Positions 8,166-16,725 of a DNA stretch of 53,823 nt are shown here, one piece after another. This DNA comes from Burkholderiales bacterium (GTDB lineage Bacteria > Pseudomonadota > Gammaproteobacteria > Burkholderiales > Ga0077523), in contig JAIEQG010000064.1 of assembly GCA_019747905.1 (NCBI GenBank), forward strand, positions 1 to 53,823, read 5' to 3'. The notes beneath the pieces were generated by a model. That model did no database searches. It was not told the DNA's origin and was given only the letters and a program-made list of their open reading frames with translations. A program made the translations under genes and the position numbers. The first letter of the stretch is position 1. Every line of letters begins with the position of its first letter.

Positions 8166-9158
8166 ATGGCGGAGGACATCCTTTCCCAGGAGGAAGTCGA
8201 CGCGCTGTTGCGCGGCGTGACCGGGGAATCGGACGAGCCGGCGCAGGTCGATGACCAGGGTGGGGTGCGGCCCTACGACATCGGCCGCCAGGAGCGCATC
8301 GTCCGCGGACGCATGCCCACGCTCGAACTCATCAACGAGCGCTTCGCGCGGCTGCTGCGCATCGGGTTGTTCAACTTCATGCGCAAGAACGCCGAGATCT
8401 CCATCGGTCCGGTACGCGTACTGAAGTACAGCGATTTCATCCGCAACCTGGTGGTACCTACCAATCTCAACCTGGTGCACGTGAAACCGCTGCGCGGCAC
8501 GGCGCTGGTGATCATGGAACCCACTCTGGTGTTCCAGGTGGTGGACCACCTGTTCGGCGGCAGCGGGCAGATCCATACGCGGGTGGAAGGGCGCGACTTC
8601 ACACCGACCGAGCAGCGCGTGATCCATCGCATGCTGGGTGTGGTGTTCGAGGAGTACCGCAAGGCCTGGGAGCCGGTGTTCGCCCTCGCTTTCGAATACG
8701 TCCGCTCGGAAATGAACACGCAGTTCGCGAACATCGCCACCCCCACCGAAGTGGTGGTGGCCACGAGCTTCAACATCGATCTGGGCGCGGGCGGGGGCGA
8801 GCTTCACGTCTGCATGCCCTATGCTATGCTCGAACCGATCCGCGACGTGATCTACAGCAGTTTCCAGGCTGATCGCACCGAGGCGGATACCCGCTGGGTC
8901 AAGATGCTCACCGAACAGATTCAGGGCGCGGAGGTAGATGTGGTCGCAACACTCGCCCGCACCGATGTGACGCTGCGGCAGATCATGGATCTGCAGGTGG
9001 GCGACGTGGTTTCCCTGGACCTGCCCGATACCATCGTCGCCAACGTCGACGGCGTCCCGTTCGCCGAATGCAGCTACGGCACGGTGCGCGGCCAGTACGC
9101 GCTGAAGGTGCGCCGTGTACTCACCGGCAGTGCCGGGGGGGGCGAGCATGGCGGATGA
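8166..9158 (+). CDS. fliM: Flagellar motor switch protein FliM
   Basis: FliM forms the C-ring wall and binds phosphorylated CheY to reverse rotation. The 330 residues start with the N-terminal CheY-binding peptide (ILSQEEVDALLRGV, residues 5-18), then the CheC-like middle domain (VVDHLFGGSG near 126) and a C-terminal SpoA/FliN-like domain. The length is normal. It starts two bases after fliL and overlaps fliN by 11 bases. Confidence 0.97.
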   Translation: MAEDILSQEEVDALLRGVTGESDEPAQVDDQGGVRPYDIGRQERIVRGRMPTLELINERFARLLRIGLFNFMRKNAEISIGPVRVLKYSDFIRNLVVPTNLNLVHVKPLRGTALVIMEPTLVFQVVDHLFGGSGQIHTRVEGRDFTPTEQRVIHRMLGVVFEEYRKAWEPVFALAFEYVRSEMNTQFANIATPTEVVVATSFNIDLGAGGGELHVCMPYAMLEPIRDVIYSSFQADRTEADTRWVKMLTEQIQGAEVDVVATLARTDVTLRQIMDLQVGDVVSLDLPDTIVANVDGVPFAECSYGTVRGQYALKVRRVLTGSAGGGEHGG

Positions 9159-9558
9159 CGCCAACGAAGGCATTTCCGCCGACGACTGGGCGGCCGCACT
9201 GGCGGAGCAGGCGCCCGCAGGTGGCGCGGGCGGTGCCGTTCAGCCGGCCAAGGTCTTCCAGGAACTGAAGGCTGATACGCTCGGCGGCGGCGCGCCGGGA
9301 CGCCTCGACATGATTCTGGACATCCCGGTCCACATGGCGGTGGAACTGGGTCGGACCAAGATCGCGATCCGCGATCTGCTGCAGCTTGCGCAGGGATCCG
9401 TCGTGGAACTGGACGCCCTTGCCGGGGAGCCCATGGACATCCTGGTCAACGGCTGCCTCATCGCCCAGGGCGAGGTGGTGGTGGTGAACGAGAAGTTCGG
9501 CATTCGCGTCACCGACATCATCACGCCCGAGGAGCGGCTGCGCGGCATCAACAAATGA
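9148..9558 (+). CDS. fliN: Flagellar motor switch protein FliN
   Basis: FliN makes up the bottom of the C ring and docks the FliH-FliI complex. Of the 136 residues, the last 80 form a SpoA (surface presentation of antigens) domain: [19 protein letters not shown], then [20 protein letters not shown] and [15 protein letters not shown]. The N-terminal 45 residues are an Ala/Gly-rich extension usual in proteobacterial FliN. The ATG at 9148 is used because upstream codons repeat the end of fliM in another frame. Confidence 0.96.
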   Translation: MADDANEGISADDWAAALAEQAPAGGAGGAVQPAKVFQELKADTLGGGAPGRLDMILDIPVHMAVELGRTKIAIRDLLQLAQGSVVELDALAGEPMDILVNGCLIAQGEVVVVNEKFGIRVTDIITPEERLRGINK

Positions 9559-9998
9559 GCGGCACGCCGACCGGCGCGCGCGCCGGGGCCGCGTGCTCGT
9601 TCACGATTGCCTCGGCAGTGTTCGCAGCGGACGCGCAGAGCCAGGTGCTGCCGGCATCGTCGACTTTCGGCACGCTGGCCCAGGTGGTGTTCGGCCTGGC
9701 GGTGGTGATGGGTGCCATTGCGTTGACGGCATGGCTGGCACGTCGGTACATGCCGGCGGTGCGCGGCGTCGGCGGGCTGGTGAAGGTCGTCGGCGGCGTC
9801 ATGGTGGGCCCGAAGGAGCGGGTGGTGGTGGTGGAAGTCGGCGACACCTGGCTCGTCCTCGGGGTGACGGCGCAGCAGGTCAACACCCTGCATTCGCTGC
9901 CGCGGCCGGCGGGCACTGCCGCGGATGCGTCGGCCCGCTCGTCGGAGTCCGAGTTCTCGTCGTGGCTGGGCCGCGCCCTCAACAAGCAGCGCCCATGA
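9555..9998 (+). CDS. fliO: Flagellar biosynthesis protein FliO
   Basis: FliO is a membrane protein needed for assembly of the FliP core of the export gate. The 147-residue product has one strong hydrophobic segment at about residues 36-56 ([26 protein letters not shown]), followed by the small cytoplasmic beta-rich FliO domain ([27 protein letters not shown]). It overlaps fliN by four bases (ATGA) and fliP by four bases. FliO is poorly conserved in general; position and the [12 protein letters not shown] motif make the call safe. Confidence 0.92.
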   Translation: MSGTPTGARAGAACSFTIASAVFAADAQSQVLPASSTFGTLAQVVFGLAVVMGAIALTAWLARRYMPAVRGVGGLVKVVGGVMVGPKERVVVVEVGDTWLVLGVTAQQVNTLHSLPRPAGTAADASARSSESEFSSWLGRALNKQRP

Positions 9999-10741
9999 GG
10001 GCGCTCTTCAGCATCGTGATGTTCCTGCTGATGGTTGCGGCGTCCGGGTCGGCGCTCGCACAGGCGGGATTGCCGGCGTTCACGGCGTCGCCCGGTCCGG
10101 GCGGCACGCAGAACTATTCGCTGTCGCTGCAGGCGCTGATTTTCCTCACGGCGCTGACATTCCTGCCGGCGGCGCTGCTGATGATGACGAGCTTCACGCG
10201 CATCGTCATCGTGCTCTCGCTGCTGCGACAGGCGATGGGTACGATCCAGACGCCGCCCAACCAGGTGATAGTGGGCCTGTCGCTGTTTCTCACTTTCTTC
10301 GTGATGGCGCCGGTCTTCGATCGGATCTACACCGACGCCTACAAGCCGCTGTCGGAGGAACGCATCAAGTTCGACGAGGCGCTCAACCGGGCCGCCGTGC
10401 CGCTCAAGGCGTTCATGCTGAAGCAGACCCGCGAATCGGACCTTGCCCTGTTCGTGAAGCTCTCCGAGTCACCGCCGCCGAAGGGGCCGGAAGAGGTGAC
10501 CATGAAGGTGCTGGTGCCGGCCTACGTGATCTCGGAACTGAAGACGGCATTCCAGATCGGTTTCGTCGTGTTCATCCCGTTTCTGATCATCGACATGGTG
10601 GTGGCGAGTGTCCTCATGTCCATGGGCATGATGATGCTCTCGCCGGTCATCATCTCGCTGCCGTTCAAGCTCATGCTGTTCGTGCTGGTGGACGGGTGGA
10701 ACCTCCTGATCGGTTCGCTCGTGCGCAGCTTCTACGTCTGA
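9995..10741 (+). CDS. fliP: Flagellar export gate protein FliP
   Basis: FliP forms, with FliQ and FliR, the core channel of the flagellar type III export gate. The 248 residues begin with a cleavable signal peptide ([23 protein letters not shown]) and then show the highly conserved FliP/SctR segments [38 protein letters not shown] and [21 protein letters not shown]. The frame is open far upstream, but the ATG at 9995, four bases inside the fliO end, gives the signal peptide and the family length. Confidence 0.97.
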   Translation: MRALFSIVMFLLMVAASGSALAQAGLPAFTASPGPGGTQNYSLSLQALIFLTALTFLPAALLMMTSFTRIVIVLSLLRQAMGTIQTPPNQVIVGLSLFLTFFVMAPVFDRIYTDAYKPLSEERIKFDEALNRAAVPLKAFMLKQTRESDLALFVKLSESPPPKGPEEVTMKVLVPAYVISELKTAFQIGFVVFIPFLIIDMVVASVLMSMGMMMLSPVIISLPFKLMLFVLVDGWNLLIGSLVRSFYV

Positions 10742-10757
10742 AAGGAAGGGTCGCGCC

Positions 10758-11027
10758 ATGTCTCCCGAGGCCGTCATCAGCCTGATCCAGCAGGCGCTCC
10801 AGACGCTGGTGCTGGTATCGGCACCGCCCCTGCTCACTGCGCTGCTGGTGGGCTTGCTGGTGAGCGTGTTCCAGGCCGCCACGCAGATCAACGAAATGAC
10901 GCTGTCGTTCATTCCGAAGCTGCTGGCGGTGTTCGTGTCCCTGGTGCTGGCCGGTTCCTGGATGCTTTCCACCATGGTGGATTTCACCCAGCGACTCTAC
11001 GGCGCCATCCCGCAGCTGGCGGGGTAG
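10758..11027 (+). CDS. fliQ: Flagellar export gate protein FliQ
   Basis: FliQ is the small two-helix subunit wrapped around the FliP-FliR core of the export gate. The 89 residues show the family opening MSPEAVISLIQQAL and two hydrophobic helices separated by the conserved VFQAATQINEMTLSFIPKL. It follows fliP by 16 bases with AAGGAAGG as ribosome-binding site. The tandem repeat array begins three bases after its stop. Confidence 0.97.
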   Translation: MSPEAVISLIQQALQTLVLVSAPPLLTALLVGLLVSVFQAATQINEMTLSFIPKLLAVFVSLVLAGSWMLSTMVDFTQRLYGAIPQLAG

Positions 11028-11030
11028 GTG

Positions 11031-11345
11031 GTCCCCCCCGAAAGGCCTGCGGCCTCTCCCCCCGAGGGGGCCAGCCCTCTTGGGGCGGCCCGGCGAGGGC
11101 TGAGGAGTGAGGTCCCCCCCGACAGGCCTTCGGCCTCTCCCCCCGAGGGGGCCAGCCCCCTTGGGGCGGCCCGGCGAGGGCTGAGGAGTGAGGTCCCCCC
11201 CGAAAGGCCTGCGGCCTCTCCCCCTGAGGGGGCCAGCCCTCTTGGGGCGGCCCGGCGAGGGCTGAGGCGTGAGGTCCCCCCCGAAAGGCCTGCGGCCTTT
11301 CCCCCCGAGGGGGCCAGCCCTCTTGGGGCGGCCCGGCGAGGGCTG
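11031..11345 (+). repeat. Four-copy 81-bp tandem repeat between fliQ and fliR
   Basis: Units begin at 11031, 11112, 11193 and 11274, exactly 81 bases apart, each opening GTCCCCCCCGA; the last unit ends early at about 11345. Copies differ at only a few positions (for example CTGCGG or CTTCGG). Each unit holds short inverted repeats: AGGCC/GGCCT, CCCC/GGGG and AGCCCTC/GAGGGCT. Because 81 is a multiple of three and there are no stops, the array leaves open frames on both strands, but the translations have no protein-like features and start at the stop of fliQ. It is read here as a non-coding structured repeat inside the operon. Confidence 0.9.
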
Positions 11346-11362
11346 CGCTCCGATTCAGTGCG

Positions 11363-12154
11363 ATGATCACCCTTACGGTTGCGCAGTTGCAGACCATGCT
11401 CGCTGCCTACGGCTGGCCGTTCGTGCGCATCATCGCGTTCATCGCGACGGAACCGGTGCTGGGCAATCGCGCCGTGCCGCTGCAGGTGAAGATCGGGCTC
11501 GCCTTGCTCGTGATCGTGGTGATCGCACCGGTGCTGCCGGCGCCGCCCGATGTCGCGCCGGCCTCCGCCGCAGGGCTGTTGGTGCTGGCGCAGCAGGTGC
11601 TGATCGGGGCGGCGATGGGGTTTGCGTCGCGCATCGTGATCGCTGCGGCCGAGATGGCCGGTCAGCTCGCCGGCTTGCAGATGGGTCTGGGCTACGCGTT
11701 GTTCTTTGATCCGGAAAGTGCGGGGCAGGCGCCGCTGGTGGCGGAGTTCTATGGCCTGATCGCGATCCTCACGCTGCTCGCGACCAACGGCCACTACCTG
11801 ATCCTCACCGCACTGGTGGAGAGTTTCCGCGTGCTGCCCCCGGCGCTGGAGCCGATATCGGCGCGCGGCTTTCTCACTCTCGTGACCTGGGGCGGCCAGA
11901 TCTTCGAGATCGGATTGATGATGTCGTTACCGGTCATCGGCGCCCTGCTGGTCGCCAACATCGGCATCGGCATCCTGGTGCGCGCAGCGCCACAGCTCAA
12001 CATCTTCGCGATCGGGTTTCCGATCACTTTGGGCGTCGGCTTCCTGATGCTGTACCTGTCCTTGCCCCTGCTGGTACCGATGGTGGATGCGCTCGCACAC
12101 AGCGGCATCGCCGTCATGATGCGCATTCTCGAACAGTTGCGGCCGGGGCGGTGA
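11363..12154 (+). CDS. fliR: Flagellar export gate protein FliR
   Basis: FliR completes the FliPQR export channel and contacts FlhB. The 263-residue, six-helix membrane protein shows typical FliR segments: PFVRIIAFIATEPVLGNRAVPLQVKIGLAL near the start, and the conserved AELAGLQMG-like stretch (AAEMAGQLAGLQMGLGYAL) near residue 95. It is separated from fliQ by the 335-base tandem array instead of the usual few bases. Neither flhB nor flhA follows; the flagellar block ends here. Confidence 0.96.
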   Translation: MITLTVAQLQTMLAAYGWPFVRIIAFIATEPVLGNRAVPLQVKIGLALLVIVVIAPVLPAPPDVAPASAAGLLVLAQQVLIGAAMGFASRIVIAAAEMAGQLAGLQMGLGYALFFDPESAGQAPLVAEFYGLIAILTLLATNGHYLILTALVESFRVLPPALEPISARGFLTLVTWGGQIFEIGLMMSLPVIGALLVANIGIGILVRAAPQLNIFAIGFPITLGVGFLMLYLSLPLLVPMVDALAHSGIAVMMRILEQLRPGR

Positions 12155-12675
12155 GCGCTGTGCACGGCAGTGGAATGCCATCGCCTTGGGTGGTGCGGTG
12201 GGCGAGCGAACTCGCCGCCGGCGCGCAAGTCCTGGACGTGGCAAGCGGCGCGGGGCGGCACGCGAGGTTCCTGGCAGATCGGGGCTTTGCCGTGACGGCC
12301 GTCGATCGGGACCCGGTAGTCATCGCCGAACTCGCGGACGTGCCAGGTGTTGCGACCCTCGTCGCCGATCTCGAATCAGGACCCTGGCCTCTGCCGGGCC
12401 GGCGCTTCGCTGGTGTCGTCGTGACGAATTATCTGCATCGGCCGTTGTTCCCCGTGCTCGTCGATGTGGTCGAGCCGGGCGGCGTGCTGGTCTACGAGAC
12501 GTTCGCGGTCGGCAACGAGCGTTTCGGGCGGCCCTCGAATCCCGCTTTCCTGCTGCAACCCGGGGAACTGCTGGAACTCGTGCGCGGTCGCATGCGCGTG
12601 CTCGGTTACGAGGACGTGTTCGACCCGGCGCCGCAGCCCAGGATGGTCCAGCGCATCTGCGCTCGCAAGCTCTAG
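12151..12675 (+). CDS. Class I SAM-dependent methyltransferase
   Basis: The 174-residue protein has a Rossmann-like methyltransferase fold: motif I VLDVASGAGRHARFLADRG (about residues 27-45) for S-adenosylmethionine, an acidic residue at the end of strand 2 (VTAVDRDP), and a motif IV-like VVVTNYLHRPLFP. This resembles the small TehB/UbiE-like methyltransferases. The substrate cannot be told. The GTG start overlaps the fliR stop (GTGA), so it is probably co-transcribed with the flagellar genes, although no flagellar role is known. A second in-frame GTG lies three codons later. Confidence 0.82.
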   Translation: MSAVHGSGMPSPWVVRWASELAAGAQVLDVASGAGRHARFLADRGFAVTAVDRDPVVIAELADVPGVATLVADLESGPWPLPGRRFAGVVVTNYLHRPLFPVLVDVVEPGGVLVYETFAVGNERFGRPSNPAFLLQPGELLELVRGRMRVLGYEDVFDPAPQPRMVQRICARKL

Positions 12676-12682
12676 GTCCACA

Positions 12683-12756
12683 CAGCCCCCACGCTCTCTG
12701 CGTTCGCTGCACCCCGAGGGCGCGGGTCAGTATCTCGGGGCGGTGCGGCGACTCCC
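12683..12756 (+). repeat. Intergenic palindrome-rich repeat, possibly related to the 81-bp family
   Basis: The 211-base gap before dapA contains CAGCCCCCACGCT, CGCTGC, CCCCGAGGG and later CTCGGGGCGG and CGGCGA blocks in the same order as the 81-bp units, though divergent. It has no coding potential. Inclusion in the family is tentative. Confidence 0.45.
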
Positions 12757-12834
12757 ACCTCGAGGTTTGCTGCGAGAGCGCTTGTGCGCTCCGACTGCGC
12801 CGGCCGCTGCCCCATCGCGAAAGCGCGCACCGCA

Positions 12835-12862
12835 CTGACATGCGAAAGCCATCGGGTACAAT
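12835..12862 (+). promoter_or_regulatory. Sigma-70-type promoter of dapA
   Basis: CTGACA at 12835-12840 and TACAAT at 12857-12862 are separated by 16 bases, close to the TTGACA/TATAAT consensus. The dapA ATG follows 24 bases later with a GGAGGAG ribosome-binding site. Confidence 0.65.
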
Positions 12863-12886
12863 GCCGACTTTTCGGAGGAGCTCAAC

Positions 12887-13780
12887 ATGCTGACCGGCAG
12901 CCTCGTCGCCATCGCGACTCCCATGCAGCCGGATGGCGGTCTCGATCTCGACCGGTTCCGCCGGCTGATCGACTGGCACATCCACAACGGCACCAACGGC
13001 ATCGTCGCGGTCGGCACCACCGGCGAATCGCCCACCGTCGATTTCGACGAGCATTGTCTGCTGATCCGCACTGCCGTGGAGCATGCTCGTGGGCGCGTGC
13101 CGATCATCGCCGGTACGGGTGCCAATGCCACCCGCGAGGCGATCGAGTTGCAGAAGTTCGCCAAGTCCGCAGGTGCAGACATGGCGCTGTCGGTAGTGCC
13201 CTACTACAACAAGCCGAGCCAGGAAGGCTTGTACCGTCACTTCAAGGCGATCGCCGAATCCACCGACCTGCCGACGATCCTCTATAACGTGCCCGGCCGC
13301 ACCGTGGCCGATCTCCAGAACGACACGGTGCTGCGCCTGGCGGGGGTCAAGAACATCGTCGGCATCAAGGACGCCACCGGCAACCTGGAACGCGGCGCGG
13401 ATCTGCTGAAGCGCCTGCCGCGCGACTTCGCGGTCTACAGCGGCGACGACGGTACCGGGCTTGCCCTCATGCTGATGGGCGGGCATGGCGTCATCTCGGT
13501 CACTGCCAACGTGGTGCCGAAGGCGATGCGCGAGCTGTGCGATGCCGCGCTGGGAGGCAATCTGGTCCAGGCGCGCGCGATCAACGATGCCTTGCTCGGC
13601 TTGCACAAGTATCTGTTCGTCGAAGCCAATCCGATTCCGGTCAAGTGGGTGCTCGAACAGATGGGGTTGATCGGAGCGGGCATGCGACTGCCGCTCACGC
13701 CGCTGGCGGAACAGCATCACGCGACGTTGCGCGCGGCGATGCGCCAGGCCGGCATCGAACGCGAAGCGCAGGCAGCGTGA
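12887..13780 (+). CDS. dapA: 4-hydroxy-tetrahydrodipicolinate synthase DapA
   Basis: DapA condenses pyruvate with aspartate semialdehyde in the first committed step of lysine and diaminopimelate synthesis. The 297 residues show the family marks: GTTGESPT with the catalytic Thr pair (44-45), [13 protein letters not shown], the general acid/base Tyr (ILYNVPGRT, residue 133) and the Schiff-base Lys (VGIKDATGN, residue 161). Length matches the (beta/alpha)8 enzyme. It has its own promoter and stands before bamC, an arrangement common in proteobacteria. Confidence 0.97.
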   Translation: MLTGSLVAIATPMQPDGGLDLDRFRRLIDWHIHNGTNGIVAVGTTGESPTVDFDEHCLLIRTAVEHARGRVPIIAGTGANATREAIELQKFAKSAGADMALSVVPYYNKPSQEGLYRHFKAIAESTDLPTILYNVPGRTVADLQNDTVLRLAGVKNIVGIKDATGNLERGADLLKRLPRDFAVYSGDDGTGLALMLMGGHGVISVTANVVPKAMRELCDAALGGNLVQARAINDALLGLHKYLFVEANPIPVKWVLEQMGLIGAGMRLPLTPLAEQHHATLRAAMRQAGIEREAQAA

Positions 13781-13815
13781 GGGCAGGGCGGGACGCACCG
13801 GCATCGGGCCGGCCG

Positions 13816-14973
13816 ATGGTGACGATGCAGGTCGTGGTGCGCCGCGCGGGCTCCGCGTTGGTCGTGGCGAGCCTGCTGGGCTTGAGCGCGTGCAGCGGGA
13901 TGCTCGAGGGCAAGAAGATCGACTACAAGTCTTCGGCCAAGACCAAGCCGCTCGAGATTCCGCCGGACCTCACGGCGCCGACGGCCAATTCCCGCTTCCA
14001 GGTGCCGGACTCCGGTGGGGCGGCATCGGCCACATACTCGGATTACGAGCAGCAGCGGGCCGGCGGGAAGCCGGTGGCATCGAGCACCTCGGCAATCTTG
14101 CCGACGTTCGAGAAGGCCAGGTTCGAGCGCTCCGGCTCGCAGCGCTGGCTCGTGGTCCCCTCGAGCCCGGAACAGCTGTGGCCGGTGGTCAAGGAGTTCT
14201 GGCAGGAGAACGGTTTCATCATCAATATCGAACGGCCGACCGTCGGCGTGATGGAGACGGACTGGGCCGAGAACCGCGCCAAGATTCCCACCGGCGGCCT
14301 GACGGGGCTCATCAACAAGGCGCTGGATTTCGCGACGTCCAGTCCCGAGCGGGACAAGTTCCGTACGCGCCTCGAGCGCAACGCGGACGGTACGGGCACC
14401 GAGATCTACGTGAGCCACAAGGGCGTGACGCAGGTCATCCAGTCGGACCGGGCACAGTCGAGCACGCCGATCTGGACGCAGCGGCCGTCCGATCCCGAAC
14501 TCGAGGCCGAATTCCTGAGCCGTCTCGCGGTACGCCTCGGGGTCGGCGACAAGAAGCAGGCCACACAGATGGTGAAGGCGCTGGACAAGGAGCCGCCGCA
14601 GGCGAATGTCGTCAAGGCCGGCAACGTGACCACGCTGTCGCTCAACGATGGTTTCGACCGCGCCTGGCGCCGCGTCGGCCTCGCGCTCGATCGCATCGGC
14701 TTCATGGTGGAAGACCGCAATCGTGCCGACGGGACCTATTTCGTGCGCTACCAGGATCCGGATGCGCCGACGGGCAAGAAGAGCGCGTTGTCGAAGCTGG
14801 CCTTCTGGCGCAGCGACGATTCCGGCAAGGGTCCGGAACAGTACCGTGTGACGGTGGCGAGTGCCGCCACTACCGGTCCGACCGAGGTCAAGGTGCTCAA
14901 CAAGGACGGGGCGCCGGACAGCGGCAATACCGCCAAGCGCATCCTCAACCTCCTGGCCGAACAGTTGCAGTAG
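13816..14973 (+). CDS. bamC: Outer-membrane assembly lipoprotein BamC
   Basis: BamC is the lipoprotein of the BAM complex that inserts beta-barrel proteins in the outer membrane. A lipoprotein signal peptide ends in LSAC with the lipidated Cys at residue 26 (LVVASLLGLSAC). The mature part starts with an unstructured segment (KPLEIPPDLTAP, the stretch known to contact BamD) and then two helix-grip domains (about 120-250 and 270-385). The length, 385 residues, is usual for betaproteobacterial forms. An ATG three codons later is an equally good start. It follows dapA by 35 bases. Confidence 0.9.
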   Translation: MVTMQVVVRRAGSALVVASLLGLSACSGMLEGKKIDYKSSAKTKPLEIPPDLTAPTANSRFQVPDSGGAASATYSDYEQQRAGGKPVASSTSAILPTFEKARFERSGSQRWLVVPSSPEQLWPVVKEFWQENGFIINIERPTVGVMETDWAENRAKIPTGGLTGLINKALDFATSSPERDKFRTRLERNADGTGTEIYVSHKGVTQVIQSDRAQSSTPIWTQRPSDPELEAEFLSRLAVRLGVGDKKQATQMVKALDKEPPQANVVKAGNVTTLSLNDGFDRAWRRVGLALDRIGFMVEDRNRADGTYFVRYQDPDAPTGKKSALSKLAFWRSDDSGKGPEQYRVTVASAATTGPTEVKVLNKDGAPDSGNTAKRILNLLAEQLQ

Positions 14974-14979
14974 TTCGGG

Positions 14980-15744
14980 GTGCGTTTCGCCTATCTCGGC
15001 AGCGGCAGTCAGGGCAATGGGCTGGTGGTCGAGGCAGGCACGAGTCGCGTGCTGCTCGACTGCGGCTTCACGTTGGGGGAGACGGTCAAGCGCCTCGCGC
15101 GGCTGGGCCTGGTACCGGAAGACCTGGATGCGATCGTCGTCACGCACGAGCACGACGATCACATCGGTGGCGTGGCGCGATTTGCCCGCAGGCACGAACT
15201 GCCGGTGTGGATGACCCACGGAACCTTGCGCGGGCTCGAAGCGCAGTTCGAGTCGGCAACGGTGCATCTCATCGAGGGGTATCAGTCATTCGCGATCGGT
15301 GACATTCATGCCATGCCCTATCCGGTGCCGCACGATGCCGGCGAACCCGCTCAGTTCGTCTTCACCGATGGTGCGCGCCGGCTCGGGGTGCTGACCGACA
15401 CCGGCTGCTCCACGCCTCACATCGAGGCCCGGCTGTCCGGTTGCGACGCGTTGGCACTCGAGTGCAATCATGACCTGGACCTGCTGCGCAACAGCAGCTA
15501 TCCACCGTCGCTCAAGCAGCGCATCGCCGGTCGGTTCGGACATCTGGACAATGCCTCCGCCGGACGGCTGCTGGCGAGCCTCGACCGTTCCCGGCTGCAG
15601 CATCTGGTGGCCGTGCACCTGTCGCAGCAGAACAACAGTCCGGAACTGGCGCGGTCGGCCCTTGCGGACGCGACCGGTTGCGACCTTTCGTGGATTGCCG
15701 TCGCCGAACAGTCCGAGGGGCTGGGCTGGCGGGACATCCGATAG
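14980..15744 (+). CDS. MBL-fold metallohydrolase (YycJ/PhnP-like)
   Basis: A metallo-beta-lactamase-fold hydrolase of 254 residues. The metal-binding motif is THEHDDH (His56, His58, Asp60, His61); further ligands are probably the His in VPHDAGEP, the Asp in LTDTGCS and the His near VAVHLSQQNN. The whole matches the small YycJ/WalJ and PhnP-like branch, which includes nucleic-acid or phosphodiester hydrolases. The substrate is unknown. The GTG start is six bases after the bamC stop, so it belongs to the dapA-bamC transcript. Confidence 0.85.
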   Translation: MRFAYLGSGSQGNGLVVEAGTSRVLLDCGFTLGETVKRLARLGLVPEDLDAIVVTHEHDDHIGGVARFARRHELPVWMTHGTLRGLEAQFESATVHLIEGYQSFAIGDIHAMPYPVPHDAGEPAQFVFTDGARRLGVLTDTGCSTPHIEARLSGCDALALECNHDLDLLRNSSYPPSLKQRIAGRFGHLDNASAGRLLASLDRSRLQHLVAVHLSQQNNSPELARSALADATGCDLSWIAVAEQSEGLGWRDIR

Positions 15745-15782
15745 CGGGGTGCTCGCGGCGGTCGCCAGCGCTGCCGGATGAG

Positions 15783-15815
15783 CGAAAAAAAACCGGCCCT
15801 CGAGGAGAACCGGTT
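15783..15815 (-). terminator. Terminator after the small lipoprotein gene
   Basis: Read on the minus strand, AACCGG and CCGGTT (paired bases 15809-15814 and 15791-15796) form a stem followed by a run of about nine T. It lies 31 bases beyond the lipoprotein stop and fits a simple Rho-independent terminator. Confidence 0.7.
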
Positions 15816-15845
15816 CTTCTTGCGCAGCCTGGGGCTGCAGCGGGA

Positions 15846-16061
15846 TTACTTCTTCTCTTCCGGCTTCTTCTCTTCCGCGGCGGGGGCGGCAGGAGCGGCT
15901 TCGGCAGGCTTGGCTGCGTCGGCGGGGGCCGGCGTGGCGGGAGCGGGTTCGGCCGGCTTGGTTTCGGCGGCAGGCGCCGGAGCAGGCGCGGGTTCTTCCT
16001 TCTTGCCGCAGGCGGTCATGGCGAGGGCGAGGAGGGCGGCAACGAGAAGCGAGCGGTTCAT
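15846..16061 (-). CDS. Small Ala/Pro/Lys/Glu-rich lipoprotein
   Basis: A 71-residue product with a lipoprotein signal peptide (MNRSLLVAALLALAMTAC, lipidated Cys at 18), followed by GKKEEPAPAPAP and then only Ala, Pro, Glu, Lys, Thr and Asp. The mature part is surely unstructured and extended. The ATG at 16061 starts a standard signal peptide; the longer open frame upstream is not protein-like. A TACAAT box lies about 95 bases upstream (16158-16163, minus strand). Function unknown; such proteins may act as envelope spacers. Confidence 0.75.
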   Translation of the reverse strand: MNRSLLVAALLALAMTACGKKEEPAPAPAPAAETKPAEPAPATPAPADAAKPAEAAPAAPAAEEKKPEEKK

Positions 16062-16221
16062 GGTGTTCCTTGTGGATGGCGGTTGATCGGGATCCGGCGG
16101 TTGTTGCGCGTCGTCACGAAAGGTCGTGGACGTCGTGTGCAACGACCGACACCGCGAATTGTAACGGAATCCTACAAATTGAATCCAGAGGTGAAACTCT
16201 TTTTTTTCAACACGCTGGACC

Positions 16222-16725
16222 CTAAAGCCCGAGGGTCGTCGCCGGCACGGCCGGATCCGAGGCGGCCCAGAGCTCTTCGAAGCGGTCGTGCAGGGTGCGT
16301 GCACCCAAGGGGTCGTCGATCGCCAGGATTCCCTGGGCGCCGTCGTAGTGGAAGCGGTGGGCGTAGTGGCGGTCGTCCACCAGGACGAAGGGGTCGTACA
16401 CGTTCTTCGCCTGGTCCTGGGTTTCGTGGATCGTGATGATGTGACTGAACTGGCGCAGCAGGTTGAGCAGTCGGGGGCACGCCCGATACAGGGGATGGGG
16501 GTCGTGCAGCACGATCCGCATCTGGTTGCGGCGACTTTCCAGGCAGAAATGCCGCACCAGGTTGACGCGGTTTTCCGTGTTCCACTCGTTGCCGAACGTC
16601 TTCCCGAAGATGACTACCTGGCGGCGTGCCAGCGGCAGCACGCGGTCGATGGCAGCGTCCAGCGCGGTGCGATCGTCCAGCTTCTCGAACTTCGGTTCCG
16701 GGGCGAGATCGGTTTCGGCGTTCAT
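16222..16725 (-). CDS. Conserved protein of unknown function, coupled to roxA
   Basis: The 167 residues include a well-structured middle: RQVVIFGKTFGNEWNTE, RIVLHDPHPLYRACPRLL, then VYDPFVLVDDRHYAHRFHYD. The alternation of hydrophobic strands with His/Asp resembles the half-domain layout of phospholipase D-like proteins, but no HxK(x)4D motif is present, so an active PLD is not supported. No signal peptide or membrane helix. Its ATG overlaps the stop of the RoxA-like gene by four bases, so the two are probably made together. Family assignment is left open. Confidence 0.7.
   Translation of the reverse strand: MNAETDLAPEPKFEKLDDRTALDAAIDRVLPLARRQVVIFGKTFGNEWNTENRVNLVRHFCLESRRNQMRIVLHDPHPLYRACPRLLNLLRQFSHIITIHETQDQAKNVYDPFVLVDDRHYAHRFHYDGAQGILAIDDPLGARTLHDRFEELWAASDPAVPATTLGL

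Noticed and set aside
11031..11345. CRISPR array
   Set aside because: Whole 81-bp units repeat without unique spacers, and no cas genes are present.
11028..11366. Open frame of 112 codons through the 81-bp repeats (and others on the minus strand)
   Set aside because: The frame exists because 81 is divisible by three and the repeat lacks stops. It starts with a GTG at the fliQ stop, has no ribosome-binding site, and the product is a simple Pro/Gly/Arg repeat, equally open on the other strand.
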